64,000 nucleotides of DNA, from assembly GCA_011947345.1 (NCBI GenBank), contig JAAVTG010000069.1:1-64000 (forward strand), given 5' to 3'. How positions within the stretch are numbered: position 1 is the first letter of the stretch; each line of letters begins with the position of its first letter. This DNA is from Phytophthora quininea. Its lineage: Eukaryota > Oomycota > Peronosporomycetes > Peronosporales > Peronosporaceae. This document shows, in pieces, positions 22,904-34,608 of this stretch. The translations under genes and the position numbers were made by a program. The notes beneath the pieces are model-generated. The model ran no database searches, was not told the DNA's origin, and saw nothing but the letters and a program-made list of their open reading frames with translations.

Positions 22904-25900
22904 ATGCCTGGCGACGACCATCTAAGAGACGAGACCGCGGCCGGCAGCAACAACAGCGGCCCCGGTACTGCAGCCCCAGCATCCCTCAGCGCAGCCCCCA
23001 GCTTCTCCACCTCGGGACTGGGCAGCGTCGCGAGTGTCAGCGGCTACGTGTCGAGTGACGTGGGAGGCGAAGAAGTGGACATTGACGAGTTCAGAGAGCT
23101 CACGGACAGCGACATTTTAAGCGACCCCAACGACGGGGAGATGACCATTATGAACGACGACGACACAGATTTGTCAGAGGAGGAGGAGGTCATGGAGCAC
23201 TCCATCGACTTCTCAGTAAACAGAGCCACCGTCACGCGGTCCGGCGTGATTCCGTGCTGTGTGTTTGTGGGCCGCGTGCGGTGGGGGACCTCGGACTGGG
23301 AGATTTACTTTGGACAGAAGCAGCTGCTGCGATTGCACTGGAACATGCACCTTCATTCTTTGTTTTACAGACACAAGTTCATGGGCGGAGTGCGTTTGCC
23401 CTGGACGATCTGGCGTGAAAAGCGAGCAGAGAAACGAGTGGCGGATGTCTACGTTGTGCAGGACTACATTAGAGCTCTACTAAAAGACCGAGATTTGAGG
23501 AATTCGGAGCCGCTTCTGGCATTTCTAGAAGTGAGTCCGTCACGCGCTATGCTCCGCTTTGGACCATCGCTCAAGGAAGGATACGTTCACATGCGCATCA
23601 ACGGACCTTTCCAGTTGCCGCTGTACACGTGCTTCAACCGCACTATCGAGGCGCTTTATCGACATTTATACCGCGCGTGGATGCGCATCGCGTTCGTGTC
23701 AGCCATCGTTGGATTTATCTTCCCAGTCTGTCTCGTTATCGTGACGAGCCTCCCGACGTTCTTTTCGCCGCAGAAGGAGCTCGTCAACTCAGAATCGGGT
23801 ACCAAAGAAGTCTCCACGAAGCTCAACACAGCTGGTGTATTTCTAGGGCTTGCCGTGCTGGCGGGCATTATTTTCTTTGCTGGCTTCGTGTACAAGTTTT
23901 TCCAACACCGACTCGGTGTTATTCGGCGATGGGTAGTGCTGAAGCCGTCATGTTTCGCCGCATACCGGAATCGGACAGATCGTGAGCCAAGTGAAGTATT
24001 TCTGTTCGATAAGACATTTACGGCGAAGAAAGGAAGCTACCGCCAAGGAGTGAGCTGGATGCCCAGCGGGTTAGTGGTGGGCAGCAAGGCAGGCGACATC
24101 GAGATTGACACGGGTCACTACTACTCTCGCCTTACAGCATTTATTGCGTTGATGGCGGTCTGTTACGGTATCATGAGGCTCTCCAACTCTATCTACGACT
24201 TCGAGGACGTCAATCTTAACAATCGAGTCGGCGTTCCGATTACAAACGCAACGGGATACGAGAATTGGACAGATACCTCCAGTGTCCGCTACTGCGGCTA
24301 CTATTTTGCTGTGCCCGACGGTGTCACGGTTTACGTCGAAAGCGACAATGGAGCAGTGGTGTCTCAATTGTCACTACCGTCATCGAGTTCTATGACTGCG
24401 AATCTTGGATATTTCTGGCAAAGCGACAGCATAGGGAATAGCCTGAACGTGATCACGAATGCTGTCGGATCGGGCACGCTAGTAAGTGTGGTGAAGCCGA
24501 TTGATGCGACTCACGACCGCTTTTTCGACTCTGGTTTAAACTACTCACTTCCTGGGGTCGGAAATCTGACACTGGAAGGCGTCAACACGGACGTAAATGT
24601 CCAGAGTTTCAACGATGTTGAGAGCTTGTGTGCGATTTCTATCCGCGTTGCTCCAGTGACGTGGCGGTCGTATATTTATTACGTGCTGTTCTTGTTCTCG
24701 GGAGGTATTATCGCACCGGTGGTGGGGTTCTTGGCGAATTATTTCGTGACTTATCTTGGAATCTGGCATCCGCACGTGCGTCGAGACCATTGGTATCGAT
24801 GTGTTCGTCGTCTCCAAAAGCTCAAGCGTCAAGACACGTCAACGCGATTCAACTCTTTGCCCCACAACATTCCAGTACCATGGATGACTTGGCTGGTGAA
24901 GATTTTGCGAAGGTGAAAGCAGCCAAACTCCCTATTGGGGTTGGAAGTACGAGCAGTTCGATCAGCCAAGTGGTTAGCTCAGTGTCCAAGCTAGAAGCGG
25001 AGAATGCAACTCGTATGGGAGCAGGAAACTTGCCCTCAGCTGATCCATCCCGCGTTGACAGCAGCACACAGTCGGAGGAGTCCTTCGAGGCCCCTCCACC
25101 TCCACCATGCGCCGTCAGTTGGCATGTGGATGCCGAAGACACGTATGAGGCCATGTACCACGCAATTTCGAAAGCAAAGTATGAGATTTTAATTGCAGGG
25201 TGGTGGGTCTGCCCAGACTTGTTCTTGCTTCGCCCCAGCAGAAAGTTGCCACCACGCGGTGTTGATGAAGACCCGAACGGCCAGCAAGTCAACAAGACGC
25301 AGCTACGGCAGCTGTTGATGAAGAAGGCTGAGGCTGGCGTCAAGATCTACGTGCTGATTTATCGTGAGGTGAAGCTGGCCTTGACGCTGAACAGCGCCTA
25401 CACCAAGCGTACGTTGATGGTGCATCCAAACATCCGCGTCCTTCGCGATCCAATTTTCCAGATCCAGAGTCTTGGGTTCTGGTCTCATCACGAGAAAATC
25501 GTGTGCATCGACCAGTCTCTCTCGTTTGTCGGTGGACTGGACTTGTGCTTTGGCCGATATGACCACCACGGACACCCGATCAGTGATCCTGGAGAAGATC
25601 CTGTCTGGAGGGGAAAAGACTACTCCAATCCTATCATCAAGGATTTCGTACGCGTGAATAAGCCGTTCGAGGATCTTATCGATCGGAATTCACAACCGCG
25701 AATGCCCTGGCATGACGTGCATTGCAGCATCTCTGGCCCAGCTGTCCAGGATGTGGCTTACCACTTCATCCAGCGATGGAATTTCGTCTGCTCCAAGAAC
25801 GACTACCAGCTTCGAACGGGTTGGTGCATTTGCTTCCGCTCTCGCCGTTTTAAATTTCTCCCCAAGTGTCTTGTGCCAATGGATTTCAACGGATGGACAC

Positions 25901-28300
25901 TACAATATCCTTCCTCGGATGTGAATGATGCCCCGCGCGATGGCTCCACCCGAACAACTATTCCGCTGGTTCGCGAGGATTCATTGAGTATGGAGCCCTT
26001 CCAAGTCCTCCAGTCGGTCAACCCGATGTACCCTTGTGCTGCAACGGGTCCACAGTGGCCGCCTTCGTCTCTAGCTCCTCTGAATCCTTTCAATCCTACG
26101 CGACCCCTCTATCGAGCACCCCGACGAGCAGTGCACTAGTCGACGGCGAAGTATTGCGTGCACAACGAGGCGAGTCCATTTTGCAAGTGTTCCATCCAAG
26201 TGCTAGCATTTGCAACATTCAAGTGTGTCGTTCAGTGTCGATGTGGTCTGCCGGCGTGCCCACGGAGGCAAGCATTCAGGCAGCGTACATGGATGTGATC
26301 GCGAACGCCAAACATTTCTTGTACATCGAGAATCAGTTCTTCATTTCTGGGATGGATGGGAACGAAATCGTGCGAAATCGCATCTTGCAAGCTCTGGTGG
26401 ACCGCATTGAACGTGCTGTCCAGCGTGATGAAATGTTTCGCGTGTATGTGGTTATGCCGCTTATGCCAGCTTTTGAAGGTAATGTTCGGAGTCAGGAGCT
26501 GACCAATCTTCATGCAGTCATGCATTGGCAGTTCGCCACGATTTGTCGGGGTCGCTACAGTCTGTTCGAAGCGCTCAAGGGCGTCACAAACAATCCTGAA
26601 CAATACGTGGCGTTCTTCGGTCTACGTAAGTACGGTATTATGCCCAACGGCTGCGTATCGACAGAGCAGATCTACATCCACAGCAAACTCATGATTGCTG
26701 ACGACCGGTGCGCGATTATCGGCAGTGCGAACATCAATGACCGCAGTATGAACGGGAATCGCGACTCGGAGATTGCTCTTGTGATTGAGGATATGCAATT
26801 CGAGGACGGTGTGGCGAATGAGAAGCCGTACCGTCGTGGTGTTGCAGCCAGCAAGCTGCGCATCCAGCTATTCCGTGAACACTTGGGTTTGACTGACGAA
26901 GATTTGTCTATCGTAGACCCTACGTCTGAGCGTACTTGGCAGACGATCAAGGCAGCTGCCGCTGGCAACACCAAGATCTTTGAAAATGTGTTTGACTGTG
27001 CTCCGTCGAACCGGATGCGAGCGTTCACAGCCTTTCAAAGCATTGAAGTCACGCAGATCTATGAAAACCAACGCCTGAACGTGCTAAAGGTGCCAGGACG
27101 GTCGCATGTTTGGGATGCAGCGAACCTGAAAGACGGCGACTACGCGCCATGGACGGACGTAAACGGTGTGCCCATTGCCGCGGATCGTGTGGACTTGCGA
27201 GATTTCGAGGTGGACAACTACAAGGACAAGAAAAAGAAGCACCTCTTCTCCATGGATCACGATGGGTGGCTGTACGCACGTAACTTCTCCATCTTCCAGG
27301 AGATTCGTACCATGAAGACAGACTACCGTAAGCGTGAAAAGCTTCAGCATCTTGTCGCTGATCGACTGATGGCGCAGGTGCGTCGTCGTCGATGGGTCAA
27401 AAAGGGCTTGCTTCCACCGCGTCCTGACCCACGCGAAAGCTCCTTTAGTATGGCTAGTGATGACGAAGAGCGTGGCGCTTCTACTCCATTTGGAAGAGGC
27501 TGCAACAAGGCGATTTTAGCCGCTCAAACTCGATGAGTATGACGCCATCAAACTTCAGCCAAATGGACTCAGGTGGTAGCTACAGCATCGAAGGCGCAAA
27601 CCAACCTCGCCGTCTGTATAATGCTTCGTCGTTACCGTTGAATGATGCGGTGATGATGGGAGAAACAGGGTCATCGATGCCTGTAGGGCTTGGAAACACG
27701 CGTTCATATCCGAATTCTCCATCGGTAAATCCGCACCAGGTACGGGACAATCGCACACAGTCTCTCTTGGGACGTGGTGGTGCTACCAGGTCGCGTGCCA
27801 ACACTCGCAGCGCACGAGGGAGCTTCATCGGACTGTTCAACCATACTGGCAACCGACATATGGACGACGATGACTACTCGAGCGATGCAGGCAGCGACTA
27901 CGGTGGAGCCAACGGTATTCGCGCGTCACTCAAGCGATGGTACTCTACGATGGATGTTCTGGACTTTGGGCGGCGTTCTCGTTTCAACGCCGAGTACTTT
28001 GATACGGAGGACGACTTGCACCAGGACAATGACGATCCCCTTCTGGAAGAGGGACGGGCCAGCTACCACGCGTCTCGGGACGGGCTTCTTACCGACGAAA
28101 CTGGCGCTGGACCAGCCGACGAGAGTGCGGACTGCCAGATCAGTCACGTCCAGACGGCTGCTACAGTGCGGAAGGAGGACGAAACTCGTGCTCGCGGGCA
28201 GCTCTCGGAGATCCGAGGGCATCTCGTGGAGTTCCCGCTGGACTTCCTGGTCGAGGAGATCCTCAAGCCGTCGGTGCTGCCAGCCGACATTCATATTTAA
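22904..28300 (+). CDS. PXTM-PLD: Phospholipase D with PX, PH and transmembrane domains (oomycete PXTM-PLD)
   Basis: About 1,800 residues, apparently intronless. The first ATG that fits is 22904 (MPGDDHLRDE); upstream only GTG is in frame. An acidic N-terminus (SEEEEVMEH) precedes a PX domain (VRWGTSDWEIYFGQKQLLRL to LLAFLEVSPS), two membrane helices (FVSAIVGFIFPVCLVIV, LGLAVLAGIIFFAGFVY), a PH-like segment (GVIRRWVVLKPSCFAAYR), another helix (LTAFIALMAVCYGIM), a loop with N-glycosylation sites, and a last helix (IYYVLFLFSGGIIAPVVGFL). Both catalytic HKD motifs are intact: HHEKIVCID near 25489-25515 and IHSKLMIAD near 26675-26701. It hydrolyses phosphatidylcholine-type lipids to phosphatidic acid. 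One-base shifts occur near 24870, 26080 and 27475; the tail is Ser-rich and acidic. This architecture is a hallmark of Phytophthora and relatives. Confidence 0.93.
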
Positions 28301-28481
28301 TCAAGCAGCGATGCATTGATGTAGATAGCAACGCTGCACGACGAAGACAGAAAAAGAGAGAAGGAACGGTGGGGCCATGAAGCTCATGGCAGGACAGGTA
28401 CTTTTAGTTTTTAGACCGTTATCCGAAATATCGTATTTTCCGAACACCTGATAACCGGAATTTCTCATTGGATTCTTCGTC

Positions 28482-29551
28482 ATGTTCGTCTTTGAGGCCG
28501 TTGCCAGAGGCGCACTGGCGCTGCTGGACGTGGCCACCAAGACGCAGGTGCCTTTCGACGAGTACGTGGTGGTGGCTGGACGTGTGCAGAACTCTCGCCA
28601 GCTCACGTGTGTGGGCGGACGCGTCAAACGCGACGGCAAGCGCCGTTTGCTAGTTGTAGCAGTGCCCCAAGCAGCCACAGAGGAGACTCAGACGCCCAGT
28701 GTGCAGGTTCTAGACGTAGGAGAGATGGCGGTTCACTTCCTACAAGACACTCGAGGCTGCTTCCCGACGCTCGTGCGCAAGAACCCCATGGAAAATGACG
28801 AAGACGACAGCGACTCGGAACAGGAAGCAGATCACAAGAAGCTCAAGAGAGATGACGACGCTAAGGATTCTGAGGCTTCCAGAGCGGATAAACTAAAGGC
28901 TGAAGCTGCTGCGTATATGAGCCAGACACGTGTGAAGGTGCTGCCGTCGCTGGAGCAGCTCTTCACCGCATTTGAGATCGCAGACCCCGCCAATGTGCAG
29001 ATTGCACTGCGCGGTGACCAGAGCTTGGCAAAACCTTGCCAAATCCTCTGCATTGACTGTCCTGCGTTTGAGACAGCTGAGGATGCAGAGAAATCAACAG
29101 CTCCTCAAACATTTGGGGCCTCGACAGAGCCACCTGAACCGCTGAATTTTGGTGTTATGTTTTCCGAAGTGGTGATTAGCAAGGAGAAAGAGCAGTATCT
29201 GCATATCCCAGTGCCGCGTTCACCACCACTACCTGTTCCAGAAGCGATCCTAGAGGCTGACTACGTACAAGAAAGCTTTATGGATGCAACGGTGCTGTCG
29301 TTTGGAGCTAAGCGTGAAGCTACAGCACATGGCGGCGGCAAGAGCTGTGAGGAGATGATCAAGAATATCCGCATGCGTCACGCATCGGGGACATTTTGCA
29401 CGCTCGTACTGCCCGAAAAACTTGGGAGCAGGTTGCAACAAAACACAAGTCGTTCTTTCCGCAGGTGAGCGAGCTGCACGGCGAATTGCGTCTCCGTCGA
29501 TTGATGGGCAGTGCGCCGTGCGTCCCTGTTGAACTGCTTCTGGAAAATTAA
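28482..29551 (+). CDS. Unknown conserved protein with acidic central region
   Basis: ATG 28482 opens a hydrophobic, structured start (FEAVARGALALLDVATKTQV, DEYVVVAGRVQNSRQLTCVG), then an acidic/basic linker (NDEDDSDSEQEADHKKLKRD) and a second structured region (QTRVKVLPSLEQLFTAFEIA, PLNFGVMFSEVVISKEKEQY). The A run near 29420 is one base short: restoring it extends the protein through FFPQVSELHGELRLRRLMG to a stop at 29551, about 357 residues. No domain is recognised and no signal or membrane segment is seen. The gene is intronless and lies convergent to the MSS51-like gene with about 130 bp between stops. Confidence 0.55.
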
Positions 29552-29681
29552 GATGCAGACTGTCCGGTGGGCCGAAGACAACGTAAGAGATATCCAGGTA
29601 GGCTCCATTCAGACCCAATTTTTGCTTGTGAACAACGCACTCCACGTGAGAATTTTTTTGTATGTCATGCTACAGGGTTGC

Positions 29682-30346
29682 TCACTGTGGTCTTCCGCTC
29701 AGACACATCCAGTAGTCGTTCTCCTTGAGGATAGAGCCGTCCTCATTGTTTGTGGCACGCGGAGTTATCGCTCCGTGCGGATTCTTCTCTGGGCGCCAGA
29801 ACCACCTTGACGGCTTGAGCTCATCCAGTACGTCTTCGTCGTCTCCAGCTTCGTTCTTGTTGTACGATGTAACCAACAGCGGCACGCGTACGTCATCCAG
29901 CACGAGACGCAGCGCCGGCAGCCATTGATCGTAGCCCCAAATGCCAGCATTGAAGCAGACCACCAAGTCCGGCTCGCAGTACAGCGTCTTGTCTTCGAAG
30001 TATGCCTCAAAGTCCCCCACGAAGTAGCTGACCTGCACTTCAACGACTCTGTCGTTGCCGGCCGTGCAGTTCTTCACGAACCTTTGCAAGTGCAATTTGC
30101 TGGCGAGGTTGGGACCCACCAGCACCAAATGCAGCGCGCTCAGAGGCGTCTCGTCGGCCACATGCTGGGAAAAGGACTGGAACACGTCGAAGGTCTGAGT
30201 CCCTGAATTGCCTTCGCGGTGGTCGGCGCCCAGCAGATGCATCGTCAGCGTCTTTTTACCGAAGGCGACGTCGTGGTCGTGACTGTGCTGCAGACGTCGT
30301 AGCCACTCCACCAGCGTCGCCGCGCGGTCTCGGAAGGCGAAGCCAT
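29682..30346 (-). CDS. MSS51 C-terminal domain protein (zinc-finger MYND/translational activator-like)
   Basis: About 220 residues matching the C-terminal domain shared by yeast MSS51 and animal ZMYND proteins: TLTMHLLGADHREGNSGTQT, LHLVLVGPNLASK, PDLVVCFNAGIWGYDQWLPA, VPLLVTSYNKNEAGDDEDVL. No MYND finger is encoded upstream in this window, so this is the short form. In yeast, MSS51 activates COX1 mRNA translation in mitochondria; the domain alone gives no activity, and it is also common in soluble eukaryotic proteins. The ATG at 30346 is one base out of frame with the domain; adding a G gives MGFAFRDRAATLVEWL, so I place the start there. Confidence 0.75.
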
Positions 30347-30553
30347 GGGTGGTCTAGTGTTGACCGGCGGTAAAATAGATAGCCCAAATTCGTTCTATAA
30401 AATGGGCAAAACGTGTTTATGGCCAATCGGGAGCGTCATCTTCAGAATCAGGTCACGTCCGCACGATAGAGACGACGACTGCATTTTTCATCAAGACGCC
30501 GACGCCGATCCAGCGCCATAGAGCAATAGAGCGCTAGGGCAGCAGGAGAAGGC

Positions 30554-32325
30554 ATGGCGCCGGCGGACACGACCTGGATGGACACGGGCAGCCACCCGTA
30601 CCGCTACCTCTACGTGGCATTTGCGATCTTCCAGTGTTTCCTGGGCGCAGGCATCATCTTTGGCTGGTATGTTCCATAATCAATGCCAATACTGAGAGTT
30701 TTCATGCGACGGTGGTGGAATAATTTGCTGCTGCAGGACGTCGCTGGTACCGATGCTGGAGAAGGAGCGCGTCTACAATGAGTTCTGCAAGACGGGAGAA
30801 GCAAGTACGTGGATAATGAGATCCTAGCAGCAATACGCTGAACTAAAGTGTTTTTTGCAGTATGTCAAGCACAGAGCGATCAGCTGCAGTATGCATTTAC
30901 GATGGCCGGATCCAGCAGCATGTGGTCCAATCTATTACTTGGATTTGTTTTCGACAAGTAGGTGTTTTGATCCAGTGGCGGAATTGGCCATGCTGTTCGG
31001 CGACTAAGGCGTGCGATTTGTTGCGGCAGGTTCGGGCCTCGTGTGACGAAGTCGATTTCGCTGGTGCTGCTAATTATCGGCGCCCTACTCATGGGCAATG
31101 CGCATTATCGGTATGCAGGATTTTATTTACTTTCCATGTCCTACAAAAGCCGACACTTGTGGATGTTTGTTGGTAGGATAAACGGTGAAGGACCCGATCT
31201 GCTGCTTATGGGGATGATGTTGGTCGGCTTCTCAGGCCCGGGTATCCAGCTTTCTGGCATCCACATCTCCAATCTGTTCCCTGAGGCAACCGCGTTCGTT
31301 TCGTGCTTCATCGTTGGAGGACTCCAGTTGAGCTTCTTGATCTTCACGCTGTTTAACCTCGCGTACATGCACCTCGGGATGGCTAAGTCGACGATTTTCG
31401 CGCTCTATGCCGGGGTAGTGGTTCTCTCGCTCATCGGCACGGTACTCACGGAACCAGACACGCCGTTTGAAGCCGAGAATGGACCGGATGACCAGCACGA
31501 GTTGCTCTCTCCGATGCGCTTGCCTTCCTTCTTCAAAGAGGAGGAAGCATCGCTACTCATGTCCACTCCGGAGCTGGAGAAGTACCGCAGACGCCACCGC
31601 CGCCCCACCAATGAGGTGTTCTTCGACGGAGACCTGCACAACCGCTCGTTCCGCACACAAGTGTTGTCGAAGCCGTTCCTCCTCATCACATTCTACTTCT
31701 CGATTCTGTCGCTCTGGTGCAACTTCTTCTTGGGCAGCATCACGGCGCTACTACGATGGAAACAGCTTCCGGAGACCGAGGTCGCGAGCTTGCTTGGAAA
31801 ATTGGCATTCCTGCTACCTAGCAGCGTGGTATTCATTCCGGTCGTTGGCTATCTGCTGGAAACGTGTGGATATACGTACTCTTCGCTGTTCTGCACGGTG
31901 GTGGCGCTCGTCTTCACGGTGTTGCTGAGCAGCTCCTCAAGTGGCTGGATCGTTGCGGGCTTCGCGACGTACGCGTTTTTCCGCACCATCATGTTCCCGC
32001 TGTTGTTCGCGTACTTGGGCCACCGCTTCGGTTTCCAGCACTTTGGGGCGTTGTCGGGGATTGCGTTCTGCATCGGAGGCATCGTGGGGCTGCTGCAGAC
32101 GCCGATCGCCGCGATCGGAGACTTCCAGACCATCGGATTCCTGCAGGTTCGTGTTCACCCTCTGCATCTGGTTCTGGTCGGATGTGCTGGAGTTGACGCG
32201 CTTTCAAAACTAACGAAATGTGGTTGCTGTGTGCACTTTTTATCGGGTCCCGTGCTCAGTTCGGATCGCTGTTGCTGACGTTGGTGGCGCCGTACTTTGA
32301 AAGGCAACGAGACTTGTACTACTAG
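30554..32325 (+). CDS. Major facilitator transporter, SLC43 / FMP42-like
   Basis: Six exons join cleanly in frame: 30554-30666, 30737-30804, 30861-30957, 31030-31110, 31176-32146 and 32260-32325, all GT-AG. The protein has about 12 predicted membrane helices: YLYVAFAIFQCFLGAGIIFG, SNLLLGFVFDKFGPRVTKSI (the MFS motif A loop), SLVLLIIGALLMGN, LMGMMLVGFSGPGIQLSGI, a long acidic central loop (PDDQHELLSPMRLPSFFKEE), then LLITFYFSILSLWCNFFLG, VFIPVVGYLLETCGY, LVFTVLLSSSSSGWIV and FGALSGIAFCIGGIVGLLQ. SLC43 proteins carry large neutral amino acids without ion coupling; the substrate here is inferred only from family similarity. This is one of few genes in the window with no frame jump. Confidence 0.86.
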
Positions 32326-32810
32326 CTCAAGTTGCAGGCGAACGGACAGGCAAACTCGCTGCCGATGATGTGTAACGGCTGGGCGGTGGTAACGCGAATT
32401 CTGATCATACCGGTAGGGTTGTTCAGCGCAAGTGAGAACTGCCTGTCAACATGGCGAAAAAGGAAAGCCGGCAGATACCACTGCAAGCCGCCCCAAAGAC
32501 AAACAACCGAGCACGCATGGCAGCTTCAAGGCCGTCACGGAGAGACACACGAGCTTTTGATAGACGCGAAGAGCAACAACATGACTACAACTCAGGACCG
32601 TACCCATCTCTCACAAATCCAGCGTTTTACCGCGGTTTATGCGCCTCACACAGCGTTACTGTATGTCCAGGGGTCACTAAAAACCGCCCTAATCCTGGTG
32701 GTCCTATGCCAACGATGGGCGTTGAAACACCCCCACAGCGCAGAAATCAGTCAGTTCTCCTTGGCAATTCATTAGCCATTCTTCCCCGCGTGACGACGAC
32801 TCCAGCGAAC
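32326..32810. other. Intergenic, no gene seen
   Basis: 485 bases between two co-oriented genes. An open frame runs through part of it into the next gene, but its residues look random and the next gene's well-formed start is at 32811. It should contain the 3' UTR of the carrier gene and the promoter of the ZZ-finger gene. Confidence 0.5.
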
Positions 32811-34202
32811 ATGTCGCTCTTCTCGCTCCCCAACGTCCTGCGCCGCAGCGTGCCGTCGGACGGCAGCGACGAGGCGCCGGCCGTGCGGCCCTCCGTGGTC
32901 AGCACCAGCCACCTCAACGCGCAGCTCGAGGAGGAAGCCCGGCACGTGGACCAGCACCTGTTCTTCGGCCCGCAGCAGTCCGTCTTCGAAGGCGAGCGCC
33001 AGCGCGTGATCCACGGCGAGCGCAAGGTGCAGAAGAACAACAAGCGCTACTGGCTCATGTCGGAGCCGCTCAGCATGGAGAGAGACAGCACCACGTCGCT
33101 CATCGGCTTCCCCACCGAGCCGGCGTCGCGGGCCAGCGGCCTTGGCAGCAAAATGTCGGCGGCCACGCGCTTCATTGGCCAGAAAATGGCGGCCATGAAG
33201 TTCCCGCCCACCCACGTGAACGAGGACTCGTTCTGCGACGGCTGCGGCATGGATCCGATCGTGGGCAACATGTACTCGTGCTCCAAGTGCCCCAACTACC
33301 ATCTGTGTGAGCTGCTACCAACTGGGTATGCACGGCTTCGAGGACTCCAGCTGCTGCTGGAGGTGAGAGAGGACTTTGCACTGCGGAAGGTCATGGAAGT
33401 GTCCAAGAACAAAGTGCCCGAGAAGGTCTTCACGGTGCTACTCAAGACGGTGTGCCGCGGACAGGTGGACAAGTTTAACTTCCTGGCTAAGTGGATCACG
33501 GCCGTGGTGCTGGGCCAGCCCATCAACACGCTCGAGGTGCGCGGCATTGAGATCCCGCACTTGGACGCCGAGACCCGCGCCACGCTCGTGCAGCTCCTGA
33601 CGCCCGTGCTCGCCGACCGCACGGATCTCGAGGTGTGCATGGAGTGGTTCTGCCCCGTAAGTGATACCTACCGGATCTTTCCATCTTGATATAGAGTAAC
33701 TGACAGGTACTGGTGTTGTCTTGACACAGGAGGCTGATAACATGGAGCTGCCTGGAGTGCAGCGCCGTCTGGAGACAATCCGCATCTGGGTGGCCACGGA
33801 CAAGGACCAGAAATCGCCCTTCGCTACGAAGGAGGGACTCAAGGACGACATCACGGAGCCAGATATGTCTCCCGTAAGTGACGGTGGAGAGGTCATGTGC
33901 TCTCCGGGCCCTGGCAGCCCCGTCACAAGCTCCAAGGGCTCCGAGTCCCCGTGCACGACGCCCCCGCCGTCGCCGTCTGTAATGCGCCGCAAATCCACCG
34001 GCGCCACGTCGATGACTTCAGAGTCGTCTTCGCAGGTCTCCCTCCGCGTCTGGATGCTCTCTCTCTTGCTGACAAGGTCACTGAGTACAGCTACGAGGAA
34101 GACGAAGACTACCACTCGGATTCGGTCAACAGCGACATTGCCCCTCGGAAAGTAGACGTGTCGCCGTCTTCTGGAAAGCAATCCGAAGGCATTGAAATGT
34201 AA
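32811..34202 (+). CDS. ZZ-type zinc-finger protein
   Basis: Start ATG 32811 (MSLFSLPNVLRRSVPSDG). A disordered N-terminus leads to a ZZ zinc finger: SFCDGCGMDPIVGNMYSCSK then CPNYHLCE, with two CxxC pairs. The next expected part of the finger (CYQLGMHGFEDS) is present in the DNA at about 33311-33350 but in a different frame; two compensating one-base shifts hide it. A helical region follows (EVREDFALRKVMEVSKNKVP, KFNFLAKWITAVVLGQPIN, TLVQLLTPVLADRTDLEVC). An intron begins GTAAGT near 33658 and ends GACACAG at 33729; the last exons are Ser/Pro-rich and acidic, ending GKQSEGIEM. ZZ fingers bind N-terminal or histone tails; no catalytic domain is seen. Confidence 0.7.
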
Positions 34203-34608
34203 GAAGAAGGAGACGACGATCAAGGGGCCGGGGACAAGAAGTTGCGGCGCGTATGCCGCACAGGTCGACAGGCGATAGATCACGGATAGACTCCTTGGTC
34301 TTGGTTTTTGTTTATTTTCATTTTCGCATAGCAGCACTCAATTGTAAGAGAGTGTTTATAAAATCTAAAATCTTGCCATGCTCCATTTCATTTGCATCCT
34401 ACTACGAAGTAGTTGCATCTGCTGGAAAACTAAAGTGGTCATCAACAGAACTTGCATGTAGTACCTTCAAAGTAGAAATGAAAATCTTCGCGTTAACGGC
34501 TTCGCGTGCTGCATTCCTTCACTGATGAAAATCGCAAGTGACTTCTCTCTACACTGTATGCGCTGGCACTGCTACCGTGTGCATTTGAGGCTTGCGGACG
34601 AGCGCCTC

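Noticed and set aside
32772..33302. 176-residue minus strand ORF
   Set aside because: Antisense of the ZZ-finger protein N-terminus; composition typical of GC-rich shadow frames.
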